From Macrocystis pyrifera (Eukaryota > Sar > Phaeophyceae > Laminariales > Laminariaceae): a DNA stretch of 64,000 nucleotides. The stretch is from positions 1,805,197 to 1,869,196 of the forward strand of contig JASSKH010000030.1 in the NCBI GenBank assembly GCA_031763025.1. Direction: 5' to 3'. A model generated the notes under the pieces. It was not told the origin of the DNA and made no database searches. It saw nothing but the letters and a program-made list of their open reading frames with translations. Numbering within the stretch: the stretch's first letter is position 1; every line of letters begins with the position of its first letter. Below, one piece after another: positions 9,799-23,200 of the stretch. The position numbers and the translations under genes are program-made.

Positions 9799-12700
9799 GT
9801 GAGATCAGAGAGCCGGTTTGTAGCCAGCAACAGATTTCAGTCGGATCTGCATATGCTTCGTCGTCTGTGAGATACTAGAGTTGACTGCTGCTTGCTGCTG
9901 TATTGATATGTGATTCTGCAACTTTTCAGTAGCTACGACTCTTCTACCGTTCGTGAGATTCCGAGTGCGCAAGATACAGCTTCACTCTCCGTATGATACG
10001 ACCACTTCACCCACGGTGGTGTAGTTTCATGAACGAAGCTGCTGCCAGCTGCCAGCAGTTATACGATATACTATCGCGCTCCTACTGCTGGCGGTTCGCC
10101 CGAACCTGTGGTTTCCACCGAAGAATCGTTCGATATCTGGTATGATATCTGGAAAGTATTTTATACTCTGGTAGGAACTTCAGAGACACATCGTGGATGG
10201 TCACAGCGTTCTTCGGAGAACCGTCATGATGACTTTCATTATGTGGGCTTCATCTCAACGGCAGCGGTGCGAGCAAATTCCGGTGGTTCATTGCTGAACG
10301 AATACCTTGCTTTTTTCTATGCTGGCTGTACCTGCCGGATCACGACGACGGTGGAGAACTGCACAACTCGTCTCGTTCAATGTTTCACGAATTACTGCTG
10401 TACTATCAATGCATCCATGCTGATACAACATCAACATGCAATTACAGCAGTACTTGCACTATTATACCTGCTGGGACAGTAAAAGTACGTGTTGCTGAAT
10501 GTTGTATACTGGTATACAAGGTTCTCCTTCGGGATGTGGTTGACGTGCAATCCTGGGGGTGTTACAGGTTGAAAAGGGGGAGCGGCATCATCATTCCTGC
10601 GAGTACTGCTTGCAATACTATTAATAGTACTTACTGCTGTATGACAGGACGAGGTTTGACGACGTGTGCTTGGTTTTAAATTTGTACGTGGAAATGAGAA
10701 CGTAATGACATGTGTCGTACTGTATGTCCTGGTTAAACATAACAACTGCACACACACAAACATGCGCACGCTGCTGCTGATTGTACCGCTGGTGCTGTTG
10801 TAGTGCGTACCGTGGCTGCGCGGTTGGTGTTTAAATACCGAGGAATTGTGGGTTCGTACATATCGCCATCCTGCCCCCTGCGCAGCATCCAATTCGTTGC
10901 ACCATTATTTGCATGTCATGTGTATTCGTACAGTACTTCCTAGGTCGACAGGAATCACGGCCCACAAACGCACACACAAATGCGCCGAGCTTGACGTGCG
11001 ACTGCTGCTATTCCGTGACTGCCTCCTTGTACAGAGCTAAAGGGACCGTGTGATCAGACATGATACAGCAGCAGTCAGCAGCCAGCAGCCAACAGCAAAG
11101 AAAATCTACAAAATTGTTGGGTTTCCATTGTCCTGCTTGGCTTTAGCAGGTCGGAATGCCTCCCCGCGGTTACTTTGAAGGCCCCGAGCACGCCCCACGG
11201 ACCTCGGCCGGGGCTCGCTTTTGCGCCGTGGTGTACACGCGGGCTCCCTGAGTGCCACGCAGCCGAGAGCGCGAGATAGACCGGCGGCTCAAAAGAGAAA
11301 AGAAAAAAATGCAATTCACACATAGACATACACCACTCTGAGCAGAAATGAAAGCGCCGCTTAGGTCTTCAAATGAATGCCCGAACATTCTTTTCCGTCC
11401 ATAGTGGTACGAGATACCTGGTATGTTGTGTACCAGGTATGTATATACCAGGTACATGATATAGCGAATCTGACCGTATGATATGGATATGAACATGTCT
11501 TTTCGTTCAGAGGTGTGATGGAAGGGTATACGAGAAAAAAGTGACGGGTGTACACTATTTGAATTTTCGTGGCATGCCGCGAGCACTGCGTCACATGCCG
11601 CGGCCGTGGGCAGAAGACAATGCCGCGGGATGCCGCGGAATGTCGCGGGCAGTGCCCCGGCATGCTACGAAATATGCCACCACATGCCGAGGAACGACTG
11701 CCGCCGCAAGGCCCACGGCAACCCTCGCGGCAGGCCACGGTAAGGCCCGTGGAAACCACGGCAACCCACAACAAGACCCACGGCAATACCCACGGCAAGC
11801 TCCGCGGTAAGCCCCACGGCCATGTCCACGGCAACACTTTTGCAAGTACCGCGGTAAGCCCCGCGGCGAAGCCCAAACCCACGGCGTGTCCCATGGTAAG
11901 CAGGGTTCTCCACTATTTGACTTTTTCATGGCATGCGCCTTGGTACTACCCATGGCATACCATGGCATCCCCACGGCATCCCATGGCGTGGCATAAGATT
12001 CCATGGCGCCATGGGAGATGCCGTGGCATGCCATGGGTGGTACCATGGCAACCCTCGCGGCAACCTCCACGGCACTCCATGGCATGTGATGGCAGCCCCC
12101 ACGGCACCCCAATGTCTGCGGCACTTAGGTAGGTTGGGGTTAGGGTTAGGGTTAGGGTTAGGGTTGCATGGTATGCCGTGGAGGTCCGTGGAAGGTTCCG
12201 TGGTATGCCGTGGAAGATGCCGTGGAAGGTTTTGCCACAGGTGGTACCATGGCATGCCACGGCATGCATGTCGCGAAAAAGTGAAATAATGTCTTGCGAC
12301 GGTACTTGCCGCAGGTGCTGCCGCGGGACTTGCCCCGATACTTGCCGCGGATATTGTCGTGGGTCTTGCCGGGGTACTTGCCGCAGGTGTTGCCGGGACT
12401 TAACGCGGATCTTGTCGTATGTCTTGCCGCGAGACTTGCCGTGGGACCTGCCGTGACTCTTGTCGTGGGTCTTGCCGCGGGTCTTGCCACGGGCCTTGTC
12501 GCGGGTCTTGCCGCCGGTATTGCAGTGGGCCTTCTCATGGCTCTTGGCATGGGTCCTGTCGCGGGTCTTGCCGCGAGTAATGCCGCCGTAGGTCTTGCCG
12601 CGGGCCTTGCCGTGAGTCTCAGCGTGGTTATAGCCGTGGGGATGAAGTGGACATTGACGCGGAGCTTGACGTGGGATGCCATGGCATGTCCCACAACAAT

Positions 12701-15700
12701 ATCCGCGGGCACAACCATGGCACGTCCCGCGGCAGATAGTAACCCGTGGGGTTGCTGCGACATGCCGCGACATGCCGCGGCATGCCGCGGGCACTGCCGC
12801 GGGTACTGCCACGACAACGTAAGAAAAAGGTGTATCTGTGTCATATGAATACAAGCATAAAGCGACACACTCCCACTATTTTGCGAACGGGGCTCACGAA
12901 CGTACCCGCCCAATGTTCGCCGTACTCGCGAACAGTGCTCCGTGATTTGAAGGCGTCCCATCATTTCGATATCCAACAAACGATCTTGATCGCCGCTATA
13001 CCCTGTACCTTGGTAGTCTACTCGACAACAACAATATCTCACGTAATCTGCAACGAATGGCGCGATGACGTGGTGTGTTCGGCATGCAATGAACGAGCAG
13101 AGACGGGATGGGAGGGAGAGGGCCTGGAGGGCGCATCGGGCACAGCATGGTCTTGGCCGCGAACGACACCCGCGTTGTCATGTTCGGCGGACGCGACAAC
13201 GAGGTTGTGCGCCAGCACATCCCACGGACATACGAGGTGCGCTTTGCATGTGTACTCAAAGTACCCCGTGTAACATGATAGTACGTTCGGTGTTGCAGGC
13301 TCTGTCGCGTGTTTTCGGCTGATAGTTGAAGCGTATGATCCACATCCAACAATCAGATTCTTGTTGGTGCCCCGACGTAGTTAAATCAAGTAAAATCGGC
13401 ATACATGCAGAGAATGGGGCGCGTTTTTCTTTCACGAGTAATTCTAAAACCGGTCCCACCACACTGAACTGGCGCTTGTTGTGTTGTCGATGTGGTATGG
13501 GTTACAGGTTGGAGGAACTCCGTGTGAAACACACAGTACGGATCATACTCGTGAACGTACGTACTGCATATTCTTTTATGCAGTCGCTTCGTGCTTGTGT
13601 TTTTTTATGTTCACCCTGCTGCAAAAAAATCCCAATCGAGTCCCAAGCAGGTTCGTCCCTAACACATGGGTAGAGATCCATTAACGAGTCAACCTATCTA
13701 AAACTGGAGCCACATTTTGGCGACAAACACCTTGGAATCAGAGTTGACTATTTTTTGGCGCTGGTGAAGGGTTAGGCGTGAACTACAAATCAATTGCGTC
13801 ATTGTGCCCCGAGCGCAGACGATAACTGCCACAGGCCACAGCCATCCTTATGGGTAGCCACGAAGCGGCAGAGCTTGCACCTACTGTTGGTCGGAGGCAC
13901 CCCTTGATTGATCAAGTATTAACGATTCGAGATGTTTCATTGGTCAACACGCACAGAACATACATATACCGTGCTCCCGCTTGGCACCCTTATCCCACGC
14001 CGACCTGATCCCACTTGGGCCTGAGCCCTCCAAAATACTGGCCCTGGGTGTATGGTCAGCCGCCGGCAGGGCTGGTTAAGTTAGCGGCCGGCAGGGCCCA
14101 CCAAGCGCCGTGATCCCTCACCGACCAGAATCGACGGGTCGACTGAACCCAGCAAACAATTCCGTCGAATAAGTGGTAACCAACCCTCCACATAACCGCC
14201 CTTCGAGCAACGGTCTACATGATGAATGGGATTCTCCTGAGGAGTACACCGTGGAAGGAACCCGAGTTGCTTCTCTTACAGCCCAGAAACGGTGTAAGTC
14301 ATTATTGTGAAGAAAAACGTTTGCGTTGGACGGCGGGTCGGGTCTGGGCGGGTCGGGGCGCGGGAACAAACGAAGCAGGTAACTCGAACGGATGGCACCT
14401 TGGAGTTCGTTAGCTACGACGAGAAGATCGTCCTGGACTGTCAGCAGAATGCTCTCGACAAGAACACCACCACCACTACCACCACCACCACCACCTCCGG
14501 CGGTTCAAGCAGCACAAGTAGCTCAAGCAGCAGCGCCACCAGCAACAACAGCACCAACAGCACGGGGGACTCCTGCAGCATCACAGTGGCCGTGGGGCTG
14601 TACTACAATGACGTCTGGGAATATGACCTGAACTGCACGAGGTATACATATATTACGAGTACTCGTACCCTGTGTTTTGTGCCTAACCGTTTGCCACTCC
14701 GTTCGGAAATATTGAGTTACGTTGGACGTTCACCCCAACGACCAAACGCAGTCTATGTTTCCGAATAGAGTGGCACGTACCGAATACACAAAATGAGCAG
14801 CTGTCGTCGTGTTTCCTGCACGAAGCCACCCGAGGGGTTTTGACCACAAAGCAGGCACGCCGCCCCCCTCCTCGTCTCCCCTTTTGTTCCATGCTATCGG
14901 TACTGCTATCGGCACGTTGTTGCCGCCGTTGACGAAGGGGTCGCCGATGTGGTTTGTACTAAAAAAAAAGGCATACCCCTACTCCCATTTCGCAACATTT
15001 CGCGCATACTATCGGTCATTTTGCACCATTTCGCGCATGCTGTCGGCCATTTCGCACCATTTCGAGCATGCTCTCGGCTATTTCGCGCCATTTCGCGGAT
15101 GATATTGGTCATTGCGCACCATTTCGCGCATGCTATCGGCTGCTATCGGTATATTGTCGCCGCGGTTGACAAAGAGTCTACCCAAGCGGTTTACACCAAC
15201 CCAAAGCAGTCACCCCCCGTCATTTGACGCCATCTGGCACATGCTATTGGTACTGCTATCGACACGCTGTCGCCACCGTTGACGAAGGCAGGTGTACTAC
15301 AGTATGTCGCTCGCAACGCTATACGTACATTTGTTTTGGCACAGATACGCGGACGGGCCGTGCGAAGCAACCGGGTGGACCGTCCTCCACAAGGGGGCGA
15401 GGCATGGAGGCTGCGAGTACGTCCGGGGCACCGAAATATGCAAGGCAAGCAAACAAGCAACACGGGGGGGGTGATGACGGAAGTTCAGAATATCTCGGTC
15501 CCCGAAAGGTTGCGGTGCGTACCCCCGATCAGCCAACAATCAATCACTGATCATGCAACACGCAAAATATGTCACTTGACTGTCTAGACGGTCTGGCATC
15601 GGCCTGTCAATGACTCTCTAGTACTGTATATACTGGTGTTAGTGTGGGGAGTTCCTTGACGGCTGTCCTTGACGGCTGTCCTCCATGGATGTCTTTGACG

Positions 15701-18700
15701 GCTGTCCGTCAAGTCAAGGGGCAAGATTGCCGCCAACCGTCGCATTTTTCCTGTGAATAATCTTGTGTTACACGTCATGCCGGCATGAATATACTGCGTA
15801 TCATACTGGGGTATCGCACACCCCCTATCAGGTACACGGTATGTCCTCTTGCGTGCCATCGTTTGCTATCAGGTCCCGACCGAGCGATGGCGGCAGGGAG
15901 CCGCGCTGTTCGACGACAACACGATGATCGTTTACGGCGGTTACAGTCAGAGGTGCGGGGACTACTGCGACGACGTTTGGTCCTTCGACCTAAGGGACAA
16001 CACGTGGATGGAGATATACCCGCTGGGCCACTTCGCCGAAGGTTCGAATGGATACATGTTGACCGATTTCCCTAATTTTAGTCTACGTACAGTGAGTAAG
16101 GTAGGGCCGACTATTACGGGGGTCCATAGTTAATAGGACCTATGGTATACATAAAAACCTATATATTTACCTATTTTTACTAACAAAATTTGGTCCTGTT
16201 AACTATGGACCCCCGTAATAGTTATTTGGTTGGCAGGGTGAGTTGTATGGCTACGTACGTGTAAGTCGCCGAATAGTTGTTTCAGCTGGCAGGTAGATTG
16301 TAGATATCAATAGTAACTTGCGGGGATTTTTCCGGGGTTCTTCGTTTTGGATCTGACTGGTGTGTCTGTTGCTCACGCTATGGTAAATGTCGACAACAAG
16401 TTTCAGTAAGTTGGTAGGCTTAGTTCGCCACCCCAATTGACAAATCAGCCGCCAATTTCAGTCAAGGCATGCATTGCCCACAGCTCTAGTAGGGCAGCCT
16501 TCTTCAATAGCGGTGAGGTACGGTCGAAAAGTGACGCGGCTGGTTTTCAACCCCTGCGGGACACCGAGATAGCCACCAAAACAATGGTTGGTAACCTTGG
16601 TGTTATCAACCATCTACGCGCCCAGCAGTACAGGTATAGGGTCGCGTTGCGCCCGTGCAACCGCGCACGACTCTCCGCGTCGCAACTCGAGAGACTAACG
16701 TCGCATCCTCCCCCAATCACACAGCAGCGGTGGTTGCTGCAATCGTCTTTTTTTATCGTCAGTTTTCCTCTCTCTCTGAAGTCCCAAACAGGGTCAACCG
16801 CGACATGCATCCGAATGCTTACCCAAGGAGCCACGCCACCGTTGGCCAGTCCAACGATCAAGCTCAACCCCTTGGCTAGACCAACAACAAGTATGTACAA
16901 CTATATCATCTGAAAAATGGGATTGCAGCCAGGGGGGGGGGGGGGGTACCATTCAAAAGAGCTCGACTTTCGGAGAAGTGCCGATTTAAGAGAGCGTGGG
17001 CTTGGCACGGGCATACTTACAAGCTACCGGGTATACAATGCCCATTCTGGTACTAAGAGAAATACCGGTACCGGGTTTAGAGAGGTTTACAGGGCCTGAT
17101 ACGCCTCTCTCTTAAATCGTAGCCCCCACTTGTACAAAGATGTCGGAGCCCCCTGTCGGTAGACACATGACGGGTCCTGACTACTATTACGGGGGTCCAT
17201 AGTTAATAGGACCTATGGTATACATAAAAACCTATATATTTCCCTATTTTTACTAACAATATTTGGTCCTGTTAACTATGGACCCCCGTAATATCTACCG
17301 TAGCACCGCTCCAGAATGAAGCGGAGGGACAGAAAGGGCCCGGACGAAGAGGACAAGTTGTGGACATACCTCTCCCCCCCCCCGCCTCCAGTGACACGAG
17401 CACGCCCGCCTCCGGTGCTCCGTCTCGGAAGGGATGCGTGGTCGATGGTCAAACGACTAAGGCAAGCAGCAGAATGAGTACGCCCGAATACGCGTGATAA
17501 GGCCAACAACGCTCTTTCCCGCCTCATATGTGGAAACCCTACCGCAACCGCGCGTCCCAGGCGAGGGCCCGGGGAAGCGCTGGAAGTTTTCCATAGCGTA
17601 CGATGGCCTTTCGATGATGGTCTTCGGGGGACACCGCCTGTGGCACGGCTTCGCGACGGACAACTCAGAGAGAAACTCTTGGTCGAGCTTCGAGGATTAC
17701 CCCAAGGGCGGATACCTTCAAGACCTGTGGGTGTACACCAAGACTCAGCTAGGGGAGGATGAGCAGGTATTTTCGTGTTTTCTTGTTTCCCCCCTTGTGT
17801 ATCGAGGCGTATGATCGACGTGGAACAATGTCGCCGCTATATGTGCACGGAGGAGTTCGACGAGGGGCAGGGAGGGGGGGGGGGGCGGGGGGGGGGGGGG
17901 GGGGAGCGTACTCATTTGTTGCTTGCCTTAGTCATTTGACCATTGACCACGCATCCCTTTCGAGACGGAGCACCGTTCCTACTCCTAATAGAGACACCTC
18001 CAACAATTGGGCGCTCATTACGTTGTTTCCATATATTACATAGAAACTTTTTGCTAATCTTATCCCCTTCCTGTTTGGCCTCCTGTGGCCACCATCTATC
18101 TCCTAGGATAGCGATCGTTTTCTCGCTGCTATTCATTGTATCAAACTCCTCCATGTCACATTCGTCTATTTTCCTCATCTCCTCTTCTAACGCATCCCGT
18201 TCCTCCTTGTAAATTTCACATTCTCCTACTATGTGAGAGTTCTACTCTCTATTGCTTTGCCACACGGGCACATCTGTGCGTCCACTTCCTCCTCTTCCCG
18301 GCTACTGGTGTACCTCTTTCTTATTTCTGGCAGGTCCAGGTTCCCCACGCGAAAGCGCAGTTTCAGCGTTTTCGCGAAGTCCATTGGGCCATGCAAATAC
18401 GTTTTCATTCCTATTCCTTCCCTCAATCCCCCGTATATCTCTAAGTGTTTTTTTTTTTTTTTTTTTTTTTTCTTTTTTTTTTTTTTTTCCGATTCCACCT
18501 TGTTTCTTAGCGCTAGCCTTTCCCTTCTTTCTATCCTTTCTTCTACTTCTGCCTTGTACCTCCCAAACTTCCCGGCGGACATCATCTCTACTTGGTTTCC
18601 GCCTAGATCCTTCCATACTTTCTCAACTACGCCATCCCACCTTATTCCAGCTCGTCCTTTTGTTACTTTCTCCCATACAGCTCTATCAACTATGGCTGGC

Positions 18701-19744
18701 CTCTTTTTTGGCGTGTTCCTTACTTTATATTGCCAGTTTAACTTTCTCATGTCTCTATTTGTCTTGAGTGGGCGCATTCCCAGTTCTGCTCTTAATACTG
18801 TATTACTAGTCGTACTTGAGCATCTTAGGATTTTTTTAGCTGCTGTCATTTGCACTGTTTCCAAATGTTTTACGAGTTTCGCGTTCCCTTCCCATACTTC
18901 TCCTGCATATTCTAGCTTTGGTACTATCACATTCATCAAGATACACCTCTTAATCCTCGTGTCAAGGTTCGGGTCTGTTAGGATCGCATCCATCTTGCCT
19001 ACTTGTGCCTTACCCTTTCCTATTACTTTTGCTATATGTGTATCCCAAGAGCAGTCTTTTGAGATCTCTACGCCAAGGTATGTATACTGGTCTACGATCG
19101 GCAATTCATCTTCTCCCCACTTCCAACTGAAATTTACCGGGTTTACCTTATCTTCGTTGCAAACAACTACTGCGCATTTCTTGACGTTCGCCGTCACCCT
19201 CCATTTCCTGGTGTATTCTAGCGCCTTCTCTATTTGTTTCTGTAATCCTTCGGGTGTTTCTGATATCCCCACGGGGGGGGGGGGGGGGGGGTACTCCTTA
19301 TCATGCATGACCGTAGTCGTATGACCATAGACCCTCGCATCCTTACAGAGAGGGGGTGGGAGGGCGGAGGAGGGAGGGGAAGGAGGGAGAGGGGGAGGGA
19401 GAGAAAGAGAAGGGAGGGAGGGAGAGAGGGGGGCAGGGGGGCAGGGGGGCAGGGGGGCAGGGAGGGAGGGAGAGAGGGAGGGAGGGAGGAAGGGGGAGGG
19501 GGAGGGAAGGAAATAGGGAGAGATAGCGGGAGGGGGGGGGGGATGGAATAAATGCGCGCGGGGGAGGAAGGGGGAGGTGTACTCATGTTCATGCGTGGAT
19601 GTAGTCGTATGACCACAGACCCTCGCATCCCTGGGAGGTCGCGCGTGACCGAAGGCCGAACCTCAAGACACGAATGGTTTTTCTTGCAACACCTGAGGAC
19701 TAGGGAATTACACAACTGAAACGAGGCAATGCGAGAGCATGATA

Positions 19745-19775
<31 letters not shown>

Positions 19776-20141
19776 GGGCGCGGAAGGGATGGAGAGCAGG
19801 TTTTGATAGTATTTCTCCGCGATGCAAGGTCTTAATCATGCCATGCTTTCCATCACACGTGCGGTGGTTTTGTAGCCGTGGGTGCAACATGTCTGTACGC
19901 AGATGCACAGCGCCCACGTTGCCGTCGTGCCTTCACGTGCACAGGTGCCCACCGCTTCCGAGGGCTATGGGAACTGGACGCAGCCGGCCGAAAAGCAGTA
20001 CTGCGTCGCCGACCCAGGGTTGGAGTGGGAAGAGAGGAACGACGTGTTGTGCGAAGTGCGGTGGCCTCAGGGAAGGTGAGCTCGAAACAGGAGAGCACCC
20101 TTCTTCTAGGCGATTGCATGACACGATGACGATGACGATGG

Positions 20142-20187
<46 letters not shown>

Positions 20188-20221
20188 GATGATGACGATG
20201 GTGATGATGATGATGGTGATG

Positions 20222-20253
<32 letters not shown>

Positions 20254-20257
20254 GGTG

Positions 20258-20289
<32 letters not shown>

Positions 20290-23200
20290 GATAATAATGG
20301 TGATGATGATGATGATGATAATAACGGTGATAATAATGGGTGATGATGATGATGATGATGAGGATGACGATGTTCCCACATTTACTAGTAGCTAGTTTCC
20401 CTGAATTCTGTAGCAGGTCAATTGGCTAAAGTGAAGCATGCCCGCCCGTAGAACGGCAACGGAACAGATGGCGGGGACTTCTGGGCGGTATTGATACCAG
20501 GTTCAACATCATGTGCTGAATAGGTCGTTGGGTGCCTTACGTAAAGCATATCCCATGGGGTCGAAGCAAGAGGCCCCGGAGACTCCGCTACGTGAACCCG
20601 CCCGCCCGCCCACTCGCCAGCTCGACTGGTGAAGTGCGCCGCGCGTGAAATGGAAGGGAATGAGGGAACGGTTTCTGTGAGGCCGACCCTGCCCCTCATG
20701 CAGCGACGCAATACACCGTATCACACGGGCGATAAGATAACACACGGGTAATAATATAACATACCCCCCTGGGACGAGTTTCCGAGCCGAGCTTCACCAA
20801 ACCCAGGGGGGGCACACGGACATAAATATATTCTGAATATTTCCGGAGACGCATCGCTCGGTGTTTGCACCTTCCCCAGTTGTCGAGGAAAAAAACAGCC
20901 TCGAAATTGGTCGAAGGGGGTGTGCTATCTAATATCAGTTGTATTTTGTTTACGTTTCGTTTGTTTTTTATTAGCTTTTTCATACGGCAGATAGGTGCGG
21001 CGGTGCGGCTGGTAGGACAGTAGGACGAAGCTGGGGGAGCGCCCCTAGAGAACCCCGTTGGCCGCATCACAGCAAGGTGCAACGACAGGAGGCCACGATT
21101 GTTCTGCCCACTGATTGACCGATCCCCTGTGCACTACACATAAACACTGGGGTATCAAGGCCTAGAGAGGCCTGGATGCGCCCAAACAGACCGGTCTTCT
21201 CGTACGAGTACGGCAAATTTTCAGGCCCGAACCCAAGCGCAACGCTGCTGACAGCGACGCATACTGCTATAGAAGTGCGCCTACTTGTTTACATACCTGA
21301 TACAGCAGTAGTGGACCCTCTATAGTGCCGGTTGAATAGTACCGGATGCCCGCCGTAGTGCCGGTGGAAATACCTTGGCACAGCAGATGGGATTCACCAG
21401 CGTGGTATTACGGGGGTCCATAGTTAATAGGACCTATGGTATACATAAAAACCTATATATTCACCTATTTTTACTAACGATATTTGGTCCTGTTAACTAT
21501 GGACCCCCGTAATAGTGGGAGGAGTAGTGCCGGTTGCCGCTATGTATACATGTTCGATATTGCTGGCTGGCGCGCATACCGGCACTATGGAGGGACGGGA
21601 TCACCACTGCCGAAACCCTAAAAAAAGCTGCAACCCGATGGACTTCGTACGTAGTCGGGGGTTCGAATAACGTGTGCAAAACGCAAAAGGTTGTTCCAAC
21701 GATAGCGAGCGGGTAGTTGTCGCCGAAAAAAAGGCGCAGTCGGTCGCCCCGGTGGGGTCTAGCGGTACCCTCGAATGCTGCTAGGGTTGATTCCTTGAGT
21801 TCGAATCCCACCGTGGCGAGAAATTCTTGATTTCTGAAAACAAAAAAGGAATCAACTGCCGAGAGCGCGTAGCCTGGGTAGACGACGGAGGAAAAAGCTG
21901 AAGTCTTATTCTCGCGATATCAACGAAGACGCGAACCGTAGTAGGGAGGGAGGGGGGGACAGCCTAGCTACATGACCCCGGATCTGAGTTACGACTAGGG
22001 GGGAAAGAGAGAAAAGAGAAGGACGAAGACGAGAAATGGGAAGAAAAAAAAAAGGTGCAGTAGTACCCCTCTCGCACCACGTGTCTATCGAAACAAAGGT
22101 ACGGAAAAATGAGGCACCGCCCGTACAGGGGCATTGCTCGGTAGAGTACCCCTTTCGCAGCGCGCGTGGTCCCTGTATAGTATAGTAACAAATGGGTTCG
22201 TTTTTCGTTTTTTGCTTATTTGCTTGTGGTGTGGCATGGGGCATGGCGTGGCGTGGCACGGCCGCGACGGATGGCTGCGGCGATGGGGGCGGTTTCAGAG
22301 CCGGGCATGCGACGGCGTGGGACGAGGAAAGGGGAGGGATGTGGCTGCACGGAGGCTACACGACGTTCTTCCCCTACATTAGCTCGGACGGGGCCGGGTC
22401 AGACTTCGGGACAACCGTAAGTCTGTTATTTTGCAGAGGGAGAGAGAGAGAGACAGAGAGAGAGCGCGCTTGGGATCATGCATAGCAATGCCAGGCATCA
22501 CATACCGACCGCCCCACATTAAATTTTTTCAAGTGTCAGACCGGCAGGGAGACGTAGCAAAACCAGCCGGCATCTGCCCGAACCAAAGCAACGGTTGACG
22601 GAACCAGACCCTCAACGCGGCTCCGACCGTGATATCATTTGCTTCTTCGGTAAACACGAACGAAGGAGATAACGCTCCTTGTTCGCTAAACATGAACGAA
22701 CGTAATAATCCTTGAACGAGCGCGACGAGGAGCTTAATTACGGGGGGGGCTAATGTTGTAATCAGAACCCACGATGGACCCAAAACCTATGTGTATCCCT
22801 CTTGTCACACATCACATTTGGCTGTCATTACTCTGTTCCCCCGATATAGTCAATCGAAAGGAGCTGATGGTACCGCACAAAATGCAATATATGTGCCGTC
22901 AGCCGGGCTCCAGTGGTGTTTTTTCTTTTGTTCGGTGGGCGATGAAAAGGGACCTGGCAAGGTTTTCTTACCCCCATCCTCCTGTCCTGCTAGTAGCGAT
23001 GGACTCCCTTTCCTTCGATCTCCCACCGAAAACGCGACAACCCACTGCTGCAACTCCCGCACCACCCCGAGCGAACTGTCTCAAGGTGTGCCAGGAGACC
23101 TCGGTTTGACACCCTTGACCGACCGCGCCCCCTACACTATTATTGTGGCGTTTTGTGTTCGGAGGTGGACAAAAAGAAGGAACTGACACGGTGTCTTGCC

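Noticed and set aside
11541..13042. Long His/Arg/Gly-rich ORFs up to 302 codons on both strands
   Set aside because: They arise from the CCACGGCA/TGCCGCGG repeat, which lacks stop codons in most frames. Composition is fully explained by the repeat.
16437..16913. 158-codon plus ORF and 117-codon minus ORF in intron 5
   Set aside because: No motif, no splice sites in phase with gene 1, and overlapping open frames on both strands. Possibly an old repeat, but unsupported.
18233..19324. 363-codon plus-strand ORF rich in Ser/Phe
   Set aside because: It is the antisense of the LINE reverse-transcriptase remnant, whose minus-strand frame carries recognisable motifs.
19739..20395. Poly-Met/Asp open frame
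   Set aside because: The C-terminal two thirds is a GAT microsatellite. The part 19945-20075 is a true exon of gene 1, but the rest is intronic.
22529..22783. 84-codon minus-strand ORF with aromatic-rich C-terminus
   Set aside because: It looked protein-like, but no domain could be named and no splice or start evidence supports it; it overlaps an intron of gene 1 on the opposite strand.
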